From Pseudoalteromonas sp. T1lg88 (GTDB lineage: Bacteria > Pseudomonadota > Gammaproteobacteria > Enterobacterales > Alteromonadaceae), in assembly GCF_002964765.1 (NCBI RefSeq), contig NZ_PQCF01000008.1:26001-90000 (forward strand): a DNA stretch of 64,000 nucleotides, in the 5' to 3' direction. Shown piece by piece: positions 10,112 through 18,703 of this stretch (within the stretch, counting starts at the first letter, position 1; each line of letters starts with the position of its first letter). A model generated the notes under the pieces. That model was not told the origin of the DNA. It saw nothing but the letters and a program-made list of their open reading frames with translations, and ran no database searches. A program made the position numbers and the translations under genes.

Positions 10112-10984
10112 CTATTCACCGCCCAGGCTGCGATAAAACAGGGTGATCACCCGCTCTTTCGGCAACCAGTCCGCATATTTTAAATTCAGTTCGGCAAAGG
10201 GGTCGGCGGCGATTACCGCATCCAGAGTCTGCTCTTTTTCCATGGCCTCAAGCATAAGGGCTTTGGCCTTGGCCACCAACGCCTGATACTGCATTAGTCC
10301 AGCCTTGTCGCTGATGGGCCCGTGTCCGGGGATCACCTGGGTGCTGTCGTCAATTTGCTCTAGCACACTTTGCAGCGCCGCTAAAATACCATCGACACTG
10401 CCCCCACCATCGACATCAACATAAGGCAGACCACCGGTATTGAAATAGATATCTCCCATATGCACTATATTGGCGTCGCTGAAGAACACCACCGCATCGC
10501 CATCGGTATGGGCGTGGGCATAATGCACCAGGCGCGCATGCTCACCATTAAAGTGCAAAGTCAGGTCGGCACCAAAGCTCAGGCGTGGTAAAAATTCAGA
10601 GCCCGCGCCATGCTTTTCTTCCAAGCGCTTGTGAACATTATGGTGGGCGATAACATGGGCCCCCGCCTGCGCAAACACCTCGTTACCACCGGTGTGGTCG
10701 CCATGATAATGGGTGTTTAGCACAAATTCCGCGGCATTGGGGTTGAGCTCTTTGAGCTTGGCTTTGATTTGCGGCGCCAGCTTGGCGAATTGGTCATCGA
10801 TAATATAGGTGCCATCGGCGCCCACATGGGCGGCAATATTGCCACCGCGGCCAAACAAGACATAAATATGCTTGTCCAGTTGCTGAGTGGTTACCTCAAC
10901 ATCCTCTGCCTGTGCGGTCTTTACCGTAAGCGCGGTGACCACTGTGGCAACCAGAACCGCAATCATCATGCTGTTTTTACTCAT
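10112..10984 (-). CDS. periplasmic metallo-beta-lactamase-fold hydrolase
   Basis: A 290-residue protein with a signal peptide (about 1-26, ending AQA). The metal-binding motif 'THYHGDHTGG' supplies His92, His94, Asp96 and His97. His159 ('HAHT'), Asp178 ('HMGDIYF') and His221 ('PGHGP') complete a two-zinc site typical of the superfamily. The family covers beta-lactamases, cyclases, thiol hydrolases and others. The spacing resembles the widespread periplasmic 'cyclase-like' group rather than a proven lactamase. It lies 72 bp upstream of the SPFH gene, same strand, and may share a transcript. The substrate cannot be inferred. ATG with AAGGA. Confidence 0.87.
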   Translation of the reverse strand: MSKNSMMIAVLVATVVTALTVKTAQAEDVEVTTQQLDKHIYVLFGRGGNIAAHVGADGTYIIDDQFAKLAPQIKAKLKELNPNAAEFVLNTHYHGDHTGGNEVFAQAGAHVIAHHNVHKRLEEKHGAGSEFLPRLSFGADLTLHFNGEHARLVHYAHAHTDGDAVVFFSDANIVHMGDIYFNTGGLPYVDVDGGGSVDGILAALQSVLEQIDDSTQVIPGHGPISDKAGLMQYQALVAKAKALMLEAMEKEQTLDAVIAADPFAELNLKYADWLPKERVITLFYRSLGGE

Positions 10985-11096
10985 TATTGTGTCCTTATGT
11001 AGCTTTTTAGCGATAATCCTAGTCTAGTTTATCGCCGCCAAATTGCGCGCACAGATAAGAGCCGAAACCTCACTTGGGTTGCGACCGCTGATAGAC

Positions 11097-13355
11097 CTAA
11101 CGAGCCGGACGGATCTCCAATCTGTGCTCTGGCGCGCCGGGTAGCAGGGGCGTGGCCTGGTGCGTGGCATATTGCTCATAACCGGCACGGTAAAAGGCCG
11201 ACAAGGGATGCGCCGACTGGCCGCCGGGAATGGCCATAATCGCCTGCTCTAACCTTCCCGGTTGGGCAATAAAGCGTTGTGAGGCACCAAAGTCGGTGCG
11301 CTGTACCGCCGGCATAAAGCTATCGCCAAAGGCCTCAACTTTAGGCATGTTCAACCAGCTCCCCAGCTGCGGGATTTGCTTGGCAAAAGGATGTTTCAGC
11401 TCCATGGCGTTGACATTACCCCAGCGCCAATTCGCCGTGTCTTCACCAAATTTACTGCGCAGACGCGCCAGCGCCAGATTAAAGCTCTTACTTAACAGCT
11501 GCTGTTTATCGGCAAAACCCCAGACACTTGGGTTGTCCAACAACTGCCAGGTGGCCGGCTCTAAATTGCGCTTGATGGGACCAAGGGAGAGCTCATGCTC
11601 CGCCAATCTGGCCTCAATATCGGCAAACAGGGTATCCATCACGGCGCTGCGAAAATAGCGCACCAGGGTATAACCTATGGAGTCGGCGCAGGCACAGCCC
11701 TGCCACTGCTCAACCAGAGCTAAATTCTGAGTACTGCCTTGCTCTTTGAGCGTTGCAACTAACAGCGCCTGCCACTTAGATAAGAAGCGCGCCTCATTAT
11801 CGAGCTGCAAGGCTAAGAACGCCTGCTCATCAAAGGTGTTTTGGGCAAAAAGGCGGTCGCGTATTTGTTGCTGGCGGGGCCCTAGGGCATAGCCACCATC
11901 ACCCAAACGGGCGTGCTCCTGAGTTGATATTACCCGCGCATTGGCGCTCCACAAACGACCCGAGTTAGGATTCATTACCCGTGGGCGCTGCGGTTCATTG
12001 TGGGACCAGTCGGACTGAAACTCTTCGGCAGCCAGAGCAATATCGCTTGGATTGGTACGCGCGGCAATGGCGCCCATGGGCTGCCAGCCAATTTGCCCTT
12101 GCTTATCCACCACCATTAAATTTTGCACCGGCATACCGGCATCATCGGCAATTTGAAACGCTTGGGTGACAGAGGAGGCAGTGGCGAGTTCCGCCAGATC
12201 CAGGTTTACCGCGTAGTCATAATGACCGACCCAACTGAGGGCATAGCGCTGGCCGCTGACCTTTTGCACTGGGCCATAATCACTCATTAAAAAACGGTAT
12301 TCATAGGTTTTGCCACCGGCAATAGCGATAGTTTCCTGCACAGTTTCCAGCTTGGCATCGGCATTCAGGCGAACCCAATCCGAGGTATCCACATAGGCAT
12401 TGGTAAAGCCCCAGGCAATATTATCGTTACTGCCGACAACAATCGCCGGCGCCCCAGGAAGCGACACTCCGGTGACCTGAATATCGGCGATATTTAACTG
12501 GGCGCGATACCAAATAATGGGCACGGCTAAACCCAAGTGCATATCATCGGCGACCATGGGCTGGCCGCTGCTGGTTAACTCCCCGGAGACCGCCCAGTTA
12601 TTGCTGCCCACCTCTCGCGAGGCGATAATTTCTGGCACAGAGGCGGTAAGATTTGCTGCAGACAGCATGGGAATGGCCAGTTCTTTCAGGTTTATTTCGC
12701 TGCCATCCAGCGCCGATTGGTAGGGACTGGGCTGGGTTAAGAATTCACGCATTTGCGCGGAATAAAGTTGTTCAATTTGCTCCAACACCATATCGCGATC
12801 AAAGGTGCCAGCCTGCAAGTCCAAGTACATGCTGTAGATCACCAGCAGGCTATCCTCTGGCTGCCAGGGTGTGACCTCGGCGCCGGTCAGCAGATATTCA
12901 AAGCCCTTTAACGACTGAGCTTGCAGCGCCTCGTTGACGCCACGGCTGTAACTGCTTAACAAGGTCTGCTGAGACTTGGGCAATTGCGCAAAAATACGCT
13001 CACTGCGCTGGCGCAGCTGATGAAAGCGCATTTTTTTATCCAGCTCCAGTGCCGCCTCACCAAACAACTCGCTGAGCTCACCGGCTGAATTGCGGCGCAA
13101 TAAATCCATTTGGAAAAATCTGTCCTGACCATGGGCAAAGCCCAGGCCATAGGCGGCATCATTCATGCTTTGTGCATCGATAATGGCCTGCCCCAAGGCG
13201 TCACGTTTAATGGTAACCGTGCTCTCGATCGCATCACTGCTACCACGGCCATCCAAGGTCGGTAAACTCAGCGACAGCAGGCCGTAAACCAGCGCGGTCA
13301 CCAACAGCAGCCCTATAATGGCCGTCATTAAAATGCGCTTTCCCCATTTCAACAT
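11097..13355 (-). CDS. penicillin acylase-family (Ntn-hydrolase) amidase
   Basis: A 752-residue precursor with an N-terminal hydrophobic anchor or signal (about 8-30). The mature beta-chain nucleophile is most likely Ser251 in 'EVGSNNWAVSG', the invariant autoprocessing site of the penicillin/acyl-homoserine lactone acylase family. The alpha-chain region shows 'AAYGLGFAHGQDRFFQMDLLRR', and the beta chain contains 'NPSVWGFAD' and 'MPAVQRTDFGASQRFI' segments (all part of the normal family pattern). Known members cleave amide bonds in beta-lactams or N-acyl-homoserine lactones after self-cleavage in the periplasm. Length is normal. A quorum-quenching role is possible but not shown. The ribosome binding site is weak. 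Confidence 0.9.
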   Translation of the reverse strand: MLKWGKRILMTAIIGLLLVTALVYGLLSLSLPTLDGRGSSDAIESTVTIKRDALGQAIIDAQSMNDAAYGLGFAHGQDRFFQMDLLRRNSAGELSELFGEAALELDKKMRFHQLRQRSERIFAQLPKSQQTLLSSYSRGVNEALQAQSLKGFEYLLTGAEVTPWQPEDSLLVIYSMYLDLQAGTFDRDMVLEQIEQLYSAQMREFLTQPSPYQSALDGSEINLKELAIPMLSAANLTASVPEIIASREVGSNNWAVSGELTSSGQPMVADDMHLGLAVPIIWYRAQLNIADIQVTGVSLPGAPAIVVGSNDNIAWGFTNAYVDTSDWVRLNADAKLETVQETIAIAGGKTYEYRFLMSDYGPVQKVSGQRYALSWVGHYDYAVNLDLAELATASSVTQAFQIADDAGMPVQNLMVVDKQGQIGWQPMGAIAARTNPSDIALAAEEFQSDWSHNEPQRPRVMNPNSGRLWSANARVISTQEHARLGDGGYALGPRQQQIRDRLFAQNTFDEQAFLALQLDNEARFLSKWQALLVATLKEQGSTQNLALVEQWQGCACADSIGYTLVRYFRSAVMDTLFADIEARLAEHELSLGPIKRNLEPATWQLLDNPSVWGFADKQQLLSKSFNLALARLRSKFGEDTANWRWGNVNAMELKHPFAKQIPQLGSWLNMPKVEAFGDSFMPAVQRTDFGASQRFIAQPGRLEQAIMAIPGGQSAHPLSAFYRAGYEQYATHQATPLLPGAPEHRLEIRPAR

Positions 13356-13637
13356 GTGTAACTTACCTATTTGTTAGCGTTTTTATTATTTTGAGCATTA
13401 GTGTATGACATTTTTTCAGCTTTGTTGGTGTCTTTTAATTGTGCGCGGGAATTAGGGCAAGGAGCAGCGCTCGGTATTTAGTTTTGGTTCTGCGTCGACA
13501 AGGGGGGAACAGGTTACCATTGGCTGCCTTATACCTTGGCGGCAAAGGCCGAGCTACAAGAGCTCCGCTGCGCGCTTTAACTTTTGGTTAAATACTTACA
13601 TAATAGCGACTCACCATTGAGCTCAAGCGGGGGAGTT

Positions 13638-14471
13638 ATGCGAGCCGAAATCGTTGCCGAAATGAAGGTGCAACCAAGCATTGATGTTAACCAGGAAATT
13701 GCCCGTCGTGTGGCATTTATTAAGCACCGTCTGCAGCAGGCCCATTGCCATAGTTTGGTTTTAGGCATTAGCGGCGGCGTTGATTCCACCACCTGTGGTC
13801 GTTTGTGCCAATTGGCGGTGAACGAACTCAATGACGAGCATAACACCCATCAGTATCAGTTTATTGCCGTGCGTCTGCCTTACGGCGTCCAGGCCGATGA
13901 ACATGAGGCCCAGTTGGCCGTTGATTTTATACAGCCTAGCCAACGCGTGACCGTAAATATCAAACCGGCCAGCGATCATATGCATGATGAGGTTTTAGCA
14001 GGCTTGGCCGCGGGTACCGAGCTGGCCCTGCCGGCGCAGACCCAGGTGGACTTTATTAAGGGCAATGTGAAAGCACGCCAACGCATGATAGCCCAGTATG
14101 AGATCGCCGGCCTGACTCAAGGCCTGGTAGTCGGCACGGATCACAGCGCCGAAAACCTCACCGGCTTTTATACCAAATTTGGCGATGGCGCCTGCGATCT
14201 AGCGCCTTTATTCGGCCTATCCAAACGCCAGGTGCGCGCTTTGGCCGAAGCCTTGGGAGCGCCAAGGGATCTGGTGTACAAGGTTCCTACCGCGGATCTC
14301 GAGTGCGACCGCCCAGGACTGGCCGACGAGGTCGCCCTTGGCCTGAGTTACGACCAAATTGATGACTTTTTAGAAGGCAAACCGGTGAGCGCCGAAGTTG
14401 AAGCGCATATTATCGGCATCTACCAGCGCACCCAGCATAAGCGCCAACCCATACCTACCATCTACGATTGA
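13638..14471 (+). CDS. nadE: ammonia-dependent NAD+ synthetase
   Basis: A 277-residue cytoplasmic enzyme converting nicotinic acid adenine dinucleotide to NAD+ with ammonia and ATP. The ATP pyrophosphatase P-loop '[11 protein letters not shown]' is near the N terminus; '[25 protein letters not shown]' and 'KVPTADLE' match the substrate-binding regions of E. coli NadE. No glutaminase domain is present. The frame is open further upstream to a TTG at 13584, but the ATG at 13638 aligns with the E. coli start and follows GGGGAG, so I prefer it. It is monocistronic, with a perfect 8-bp hairpin after the stop. Confidence 0.93.
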   Translation: MRAEIVAEMKVQPSIDVNQEIARRVAFIKHRLQQAHCHSLVLGISGGVDSTTCGRLCQLAVNELNDEHNTHQYQFIAVRLPYGVQADEHEAQLAVDFIQPSQRVTVNIKPASDHMHDEVLAGLAAGTELALPAQTQVDFIKGNVKARQRMIAQYEIAGLTQGLVVGTDHSAENLTGFYTKFGDGACDLAPLFGLSKRQVRALAEALGAPRDLVYKVPTADLECDRPGLADEVALGLSYDQIDDFLEGKPVSAEVEAHIIGIYQRTQHKRQPIPTIYD

Positions 14472-14478
14472 TCTGCTC

Positions 14479-14503
14479 GGGCACCGGTGTCTTGTCGGTG
14501 CCC
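14479..14503 (+). terminator. hairpin downstream of nadE
   Basis: Perfect stem GGGCACCG / CGGTGCCC with a 9-nt loop, 8 bp past the nadE stop. No strong T run follows, so termination may be partial. The next 130 bp before folM hold only AT-rich promoter-like sequence. Confidence 0.6.
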
Positions 14504-14635
14504 TGCTTAGCCACCCGCCCAATAGCTTTTTCTTTGCTAACACAGTGATCGCCCACGCATTTGTATACGTAAACACTGCAATCACGAACTCATTTGTTTA
14601 TAGTAAAGGTTATACGCTTTTAGCCTTTGGAAATT

Positions 14636-15343
14636 ATGTCTTTTCCTATTTTAATTACCGGCGCCGGGCAGCGCATAGGCCTTGCTTTGGCCTCCCATTT
14701 GCTGGCCCAGGGTCACGACGTCATTATTAGTTACCGCACCCGGCATCCGGCAGTGGACGAGCTGGCGGCGCAAGGGGCAACCTGCATTGCCGCAGACTTT
14801 AACGACGATCACAGCATTTTGGAGTTTATTGACGAACTTCGCCGTCATACCAGTGGACTGCGGGCGATCATTCATAACGCCTCAAGTTGGGACTGCGAGG
14901 CCAACAACAGTGATTATGCCCAGCTGTTCGATGCCATGATGCGCATTCATGCCAAGGTGCCCTATTTAATCAATCAGTACTGCGCCGATATGCTGGAGCA
15001 GGCCGAGGGCTACGCCGATGTGATTCACCTGACCGACTATGTGGTCGAAACCGGCAGCCCCAAACATCTGGCCTATGCCGCCTCCAAGGCTGCGCTCGAC
15101 AACCTGACCAAGTCGTATGCCGCCAAATGGGCGCCAAAGATAAAGGTCAATGCCATTGCCCCGTCGCTGATTATTTTCAATGACCATGACGATGAGCAGT
15201 ACAAGCAAAAGACCTTAACCAAATCCCTAATGGGCATAGAGCCCGGCTGCCAGGAAATTATTGCCGCCGTGGAGCTGCTGCTCAATAGTCATTACATTAC
15301 CGGGCGCAGCCTCGCCATCGACGGCGGCCGCCACCTAAAATAG
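14636..15343 (+). CDS. folM: dihydromonapterin reductase FolM
   Basis: A 235-residue short-chain dehydrogenase matching E. coli FolM closely. Seen: the nucleotide motif '[13 protein letters not shown]', a YxxxK active site in '[14 protein letters not shown]', and the FolM signatures 'HNASSWD', '[12 protein letters not shown]' and 'NEHDDEQY'-like 'NDHDDEQY'. FolM reduces dihydromonapterin to tetrahydromonapterin with NADPH and has weak dihydrofolate reductase activity. I chose the ATG at 14636 over an upstream in-frame TTG because it aligns with the family start. It is the first gene of folM-folE-folX, which together would make tetrahydromonapterin. Confidence 0.92.
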   Translation: MSFPILITGAGQRIGLALASHLLAQGHDVIISYRTRHPAVDELAAQGATCIAADFNDDHSILEFIDELRRHTSGLRAIIHNASSWDCEANNSDYAQLFDAMMRIHAKVPYLINQYCADMLEQAEGYADVIHLTDYVVETGSPKHLAYAASKAALDNLTKSYAAKWAPKIKVNAIAPSLIIFNDHDDEQYKQKTLTKSLMGIEPGCQEIIAAVELLLNSHYITGRSLAIDGGRHLK

Positions 15344-15354
15344 ACGAGAACAGT

Positions 15355-15909
15355 ATGCAAGACGATTTAAAACACAGCTTTAAGCAGATCATCAGCGCCG
15401 TTGGCGAAGACCCTCAGCGAGAAGGCCTGCTCGACACCCCGAAACGCGCCGCCAAGGCCATGGAATACCTTACCAAGGGCTATCGACAAACGCTTGAAGA
15501 GATCACTAACAATGCGGTGTTCTCTTCTGATGCGGATGATATGGTTCTGGTGCAGGACATTGAGCTTTATTCCATGTGCGAGCACCATTTACTGCCCTTC
15601 GTCGGTAAGGCCCATATCGCCTATATCCCGGATGGTAAGGTGCTGGGGCTATCGAAATTTGCCCGCATCGTCGACATGTATGCGCGCCGCTTTCAAATTC
15701 AGGAGCAGCTCACCCATCAGATCGCCAAGGCGGTTGAACAGGTGACTGGCGCCAAGGGCGTGGGTGTGATCATTGAAGCTCAGCATATGTGTATGATGAT
15801 GCGTGGCGTGGAAAAGCAGAATTCAAAAATGCGTACGTCCGTGATGCTGGGCAATTTCCGCACCGACTCAAAAACCCGCAACGAATTTTTACAGCTGGTG
15901 AAAAACTAA
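15355..15909 (+). CDS. folE: GTP cyclohydrolase I
   Basis: A 184-residue type IA enzyme that converts GTP to 7,8-dihydroneopterin triphosphate, the first step of folate and pterin synthesis. Zinc ligands Cys75 and His78 ('[10 protein letters not shown]') and Cys146 ('QHMCMMMRG') are all present, as is '[15 protein letters not shown]'. It is shorter than the E. coli enzyme (222) but within the bacterial range. It begins 11 bp after folM and its TAA overlaps the folX ATG (TAATG), so translation is probably coupled. Confidence 0.95.
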   Translation: MQDDLKHSFKQIISAVGEDPQREGLLDTPKRAAKAMEYLTKGYRQTLEEITNNAVFSSDADDMVLVQDIELYSMCEHHLLPFVGKAHIAYIPDGKVLGLSKFARIVDMYARRFQIQEQLTHQIAKAVEQVTGAKGVGVIIEAQHMCMMMRGVEKQNSKMRTSVMLGNFRTDSKTRNEFLQLVKN

Positions 15910-16271
15910 TGACCAACGCCATTATCAATGTCACCAACCTCAGGCTGCGCACCTATATAGGTTTTAATCCCGAGGAGCGGGAAAAGAAGCAGGACGTAGT
16001 GATCAACCTGGAGATTCATTACCCGGCTGATAAGGCCTGCGAGCAAGATGAAGTAGCTCAGGCGCTCAACTATAAAACCATCACCAAGGCGGTGATCGAG
16101 CTGGTAGAGCAGGGGCATTTTCTGTTATTGGAAAAGTTGGTGGCGGAGATTTTGGCCTTGTGTCATAGCCACCCCAGCGTGCACTACGCCAAGGCTAGAG
16201 TCGATAAACCCCATGCCTTGCGTTTTGCCGATTCGGTGTCGCTGACCTTGGACTGGCAACGCCCTCAGTAG
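15909..16271 (+). CDS. folX: dihydroneopterin triphosphate 2'-epimerase FolX
   Basis: A 120-residue protein, the same length as E. coli FolX, with 'NLRLRTYIGFNPEE', 'DVVINLEIHYPADKA', 'ALNYKTITK', 'LLEKL' and 'HALRFADSVSLTL'. It is a FolB-like fold that epimerises dihydroneopterin triphosphate to dihydromonapterin triphosphate. The start at 15909 overlaps the folE stop by one base. A longer frame from 15789 is just read-through of folE in another phase. FolE makes the substrate and FolM reduces the later product, so the three genes form a monapterin branch. No folB or folK is nearby. Confidence 0.94.
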   Translation: MTNAIINVTNLRLRTYIGFNPEEREKKQDVVINLEIHYPADKACEQDEVAQALNYKTITKAVIELVEQGHFLLLEKLVAEILALCHSHPSVHYAKARVDKPHALRFADSVSLTLDWQRPQ

Positions 16272-16278
16272 CGAGCGC

Positions 16279-16713
16279 TTAGAGGAACTCTTCAAGCCCG
16301 AGCGCCATCAGGATCACCAGCAGATAGCGGGCGCCTTTGCCTATACTGACCAGCAGCAGAAACAGACTAAAGCGCACCCGAAATACGCCGCCAATTAAGG
16401 TCAGCGGATCGCCAACCACTGGCAGCCAGGCAAACAGCAAACTGTATACACCAAAGCGATTAAACTGCTGCTGCGCCCTGGCCATGCCCTTGGCGGAAAC
16501 GGGAAACCATTTTCTATCGGCAAAGCGAGTCACCTGGGTTCCCAGGGCATAGTTCACACAACTGCCCAAGACATTGCCAAAGGTGGCGCTGAGCCAGAGT
16601 AAGGGCAAGGACAACCCGCCCTTAACCACCATGGCGCTGAGCATCAGCTCCGAAGAGCTAGGCAGCAGAGTGGCAGCAATAAAGGCGCTCAATAACAGGC
16701 TTAAATAGGCCAT
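16279..16713 (-). CDS. yqaA: YqaA-family inner membrane protein (VTT/DedA-like)
   Basis: A 144-residue membrane protein resembling E. coli YqaA: 'ATLLPSSSELMLSAM' near the start, 'ATFGNVLGSCVNYALG' in the middle, 'FAWLPVVGDPLTLIGG' and 'GKGARYLLV' later, with four hydrophobic segments. These are SNARE-associated/DedA-related proteins; the DedA superfamily includes lipid scramblases, but YqaA has no firm role. The frame is open to a GTG at 16785, but that lies inside a MITE. The ATG at 16713 has an AGGA site and aligns with E. coli. The MITE begins directly upstream of that ribosome binding site, so the native promoter is displaced. Confidence 0.86.
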   Translation of the reverse strand: MAYLSLLLSAFIAATLLPSSSELMLSAMVVKGGLSLPLLWLSATFGNVLGSCVNYALGTQVTRFADRKWFPVSAKGMARAQQQFNRFGVYSLLFAWLPVVGDPLTLIGGVFRVRFSLFLLLVSIGKGARYLLVILMALGLEEFL

Positions 16714-16721
16714 AATTCCTA

Positions 16722-17032
16722 GGGTCTGTTGACCTTTGTTGTTTGTTTCTGCAGCAGTTTGTAGTGTATTTATACAAGGCGGCACATGTGTGGTGTAGTT
16801 ATTCTCGGCTTTGGCTCCTGCGTCGCTCTACCGCCTACATCCATGTAGGCGTACATTAACATATAACAACACAGTAGAAATGCGCTACAAGCGCTGCCCT
16901 ACGGGTTCATCTAAACGCATCCTGCTCTGTGTTGCTCGCTATGAACATAGAATGACTATGCAGCATAACGAGCGTCGTGATCAGAATGCGTTTAGATTGA
17001 ACATAAAGTAAACCGCAAAGATAAACAGACCC
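16722..17032. mobile_element. 311-bp MITE with TA target duplication
   Basis: Non-coding element with terminal inverted repeats: left GGGTCTGTTGACCTTTG, right the complement of GGGTCTGTTTATCTTTG (15 of 17 match). It is flanked by TA on both sides (16720-16721 and 17033-17034), which suits mobilisation by an IS630/Tc1-type transposase. Inside are a 9-bp stem CGCCTACAT/ATGTAGGCG (about 16840) and a longer imperfect palindrome whose ends are TAAACGCATCCTG (about 16913) and CAGAATGCGTTTA (about 16983). No transposase is encoded; short frames within it look spurious. It separates yqaA from DUF4870. Confidence 0.88.
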
Positions 17033-17088
17033 TAACTAACCTTCACCGCCAAGCATCACGCTGGGCATCCTGCTACCGATCTCACCAT

Positions 17089-17460
17089 TTATAAGAATTT
17101 AATGGTAAAAGGATAACTAAACTCTTTGCCCTCATAGGCCTTGATCGAGGCCACAATCACCATGATAAAGGAGAACAAGGCGACGATTGGCAGCAGCAGA
17201 ATACCCACGGCGACAAAAATCAAAATAAAACAAACGATATAGGCGATCAGCATGGTGAGCTGAAAGTTCAATGACTCGCGGCCATGACGATCGACAATAG
17301 GCATCTCTTCTTTTTTCACCAACCAGATAATCAAAGGGCCTAAAATTGAGCCAAAAGGTACGATAAAACCGGCCAAAGCCGCTAAATGGCACAACATCGC
17401 CATGCTCTTCTCATCGTTGCTTTTCGCCGTGTCATTTTTTTCAGGTAATACGGGTTCCAT
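17089..17460 (-). CDS. DUF4870 membrane protein
   Basis: A 123-residue protein with the DUF4870 pattern: 'MLCHLAALAGFIVPFGSILGPLIIWLVKK', 'DRHGRESLNFQLTMLIAY' and three to four membrane helices, the last spanning two hydrophobic stretches around residues 70-105 (segments partly quoted). Function is unknown; the Tic20-like fold has been suggested for the family. The ATG at 17460 has GGAG at 5 bp and is preferred to an in-frame GTG two codons upstream. It is divergent from the DUF2721 gene. Confidence 0.85.
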   Translation of the reverse strand: MEPVLPEKNDTAKSNDEKSMAMLCHLAALAGFIVPFGSILGPLIIWLVKKEEMPIVDRHGRESLNFQLTMLIAYIVCFILIFVAVGILLLPIVALFSFIMVIVASIKAYEGKEFSYPFTIKFL

Positions 17461-17604
17461 GTTCACTCCTGTGATTGTTGTTAAGTTACTGAGATTCTCA
17501 GTTTTATTGCCTAGTGTCCAGCTTTTCGCCAGAGCAAAATTCTATCCTTCATCGGCAATTACCGCTAGACTAACGACATTGTCATTCTTTCAGTGAGAGT
17601 CAGT

Positions 17605-18075
17605 GTGAACACAGATGTCGTTAATATTCTCACCATGGCAAAGGTGATTCAAACCGCCGTTGCCCCGGTTTTCCTTATCACGGGTATCGCCGCCACCTTG
17701 GGGGTACTATCAAATCGTTTAGCGCGCATCACAGACCGGGCTCGCACTCTTGAGCGTAAACTAAAAACTAGCAGCGATGAAGATTTTAACCGCTCCCTGA
17801 CCACAGAATTGCGTGCCCTGCTTAAACGCGCCCGCTATATTCATCTGGCTTTTAGCTTAAGCGTACTTAGCGCCACCTTGGTAAGCGCCGTGGTTATGCT
17901 GCTTTTTATGGCTAATATTCAATCGGTTAACCTGGGAACCGCGATAGCCTTGTGCTTTATGATTGCCATGGTGCTGCTGATCCTGGCATTTATTTCCCTG
18001 CTTGCCGAGGTTTATCTTGCCTTTAGAAGCATGCGTCGGGGGATGATTTTTGCCGATATCGACCTAGGCGAGTAA
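17605..18075 (+). CDS. DUF2721 membrane protein
   Basis: A 156-residue protein. 'AVAPVFLITGIAATLGVLSNRLARITDRARTLE' (partly quoted) is the DUF2721 hallmark, followed by a basic/acidic helix and two further membrane helices (about 75-100 and 108-130). Function is unknown. I prefer the GTG at 17605, which has GAGAG at 5 bp, to the GTG at 17593. It stands alone between DUF4870 (divergent) and cytochrome c'. Confidence 0.84.
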   Translation: MNTDVVNILTMAKVIQTAVAPVFLITGIAATLGVLSNRLARITDRARTLERKLKTSSDEDFNRSLTTELRALLKRARYIHLAFSLSVLSATLVSAVVMLLFMANIQSVNLGTAIALCFMIAMVLLILAFISLLAEVYLAFRSMRRGMIFADIDLGE

Positions 18076-18190
18076 ATACTTCTTCACAGTGCTGACAGGT
18101 CTGTACAATGCTAATTACCGAGCCAGGCTTGTCTTCGCTGCATCCCTTAGGTAAAAAGGGACACAACTTTTATAATAATGGACTAATGGA

Positions 18191-18643
18191 ATGAAACTAC
18201 ACTCTATTATCACTGCAATCGCGCTGGCTGCCAGCTCATCATCAGCCTTAGCAAGCTCGGTTTTTGAAAAACCTGAAGATGCTATCGACTACCGTAAATC
18301 GACATTCTCACTGCTCCGTGTACAAATCGCCGATATGGGTGACATGCTTAAAGGCAAGGTACCTTTCGAGGCCGAGCGTTTTGCCATGCGTGCTAACAAT
18401 GCCGCAGCCCTTTCACAAATGCCTTGGGAAGCCTTCGGTGCCGGCACTGACAAGGGCGACACCAGCGCACTACCAGCTATCTGGGAAGACCGTGCGACCT
18501 TTGATGCTAAAGCAGATGCCTTTGCAAAATACGCACAAGAGCTAGCGGTAGCAGCACAAAGCGGCGATAAAGAAACTATCGTACCAGCTTTCCAAAACTG
18601 GGCGAAAGGCTGTAAAGACTGCCACAATTCGTTTAAAGACTAA
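18191..18643 (+). CDS. cytochrome c'
   Basis: A 150-residue precursor with a signal peptide (about 1-21). The mature four-helix protein carries a single C-terminal haem motif, Cys141-Lys-Asp-Cys144-His145, six residues from the end. This is the class II layout. Periplasmic cytochrome c' proteins bind NO and help resist nitrosative stress. The family is often encoded next to a cytochrome b561; here that gene is 3.6 kb away with a protease gene in between. A strong bidirectional terminator follows. Confidence 0.93.
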   Translation: MKLHSIITAIALAASSSSALASSVFEKPEDAIDYRKSTFSLLRVQIADMGDMLKGKVPFEAERFAMRANNAAALSQMPWEAFGAGTDKGDTSALPAIWEDRATFDAKADAFAKYAQELAVAAQSGDKETIVPAFQNWAKGCKDCHNSFKD

Positions 18644-18657
18644 GCTCTTTAAGCAAT

Positions 18658-18687
18658 AAAAAAACGGCGCAATAAGCGCCGTTTTTT
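18658..18687. terminator. bidirectional terminator between cytochrome c' and the S8 protease
   Basis: A-run, stem ACGGCGC / GCGCCGT, then six T. The A run on the left makes it work on both strands, ending the convergent cytochrome c' and S8 protease genes. Confidence 0.88.
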
Positions 18688-18703
18688 GTGCCCAAATATT
18701 AGC

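Noticed and set aside
11097..13355. Specific assignment as acyl-homoserine lactone acylase
   Set aside because: The family is clear from the Ser251 processing site, but sequence alone does not separate penicillin from AHL acylases.
13441..13583. Possible repeat or small RNA upstream of nadE
   Set aside because: GC-rich words (GGCGGCAAAGGCC) recur in complementary form near 24560, but no defined ends or structure could be drawn.
16811..17011. 66-codon frame inside the MITE
   Set aside because: Non-autonomous element interior with inverted repeats; no coding signature or homology.
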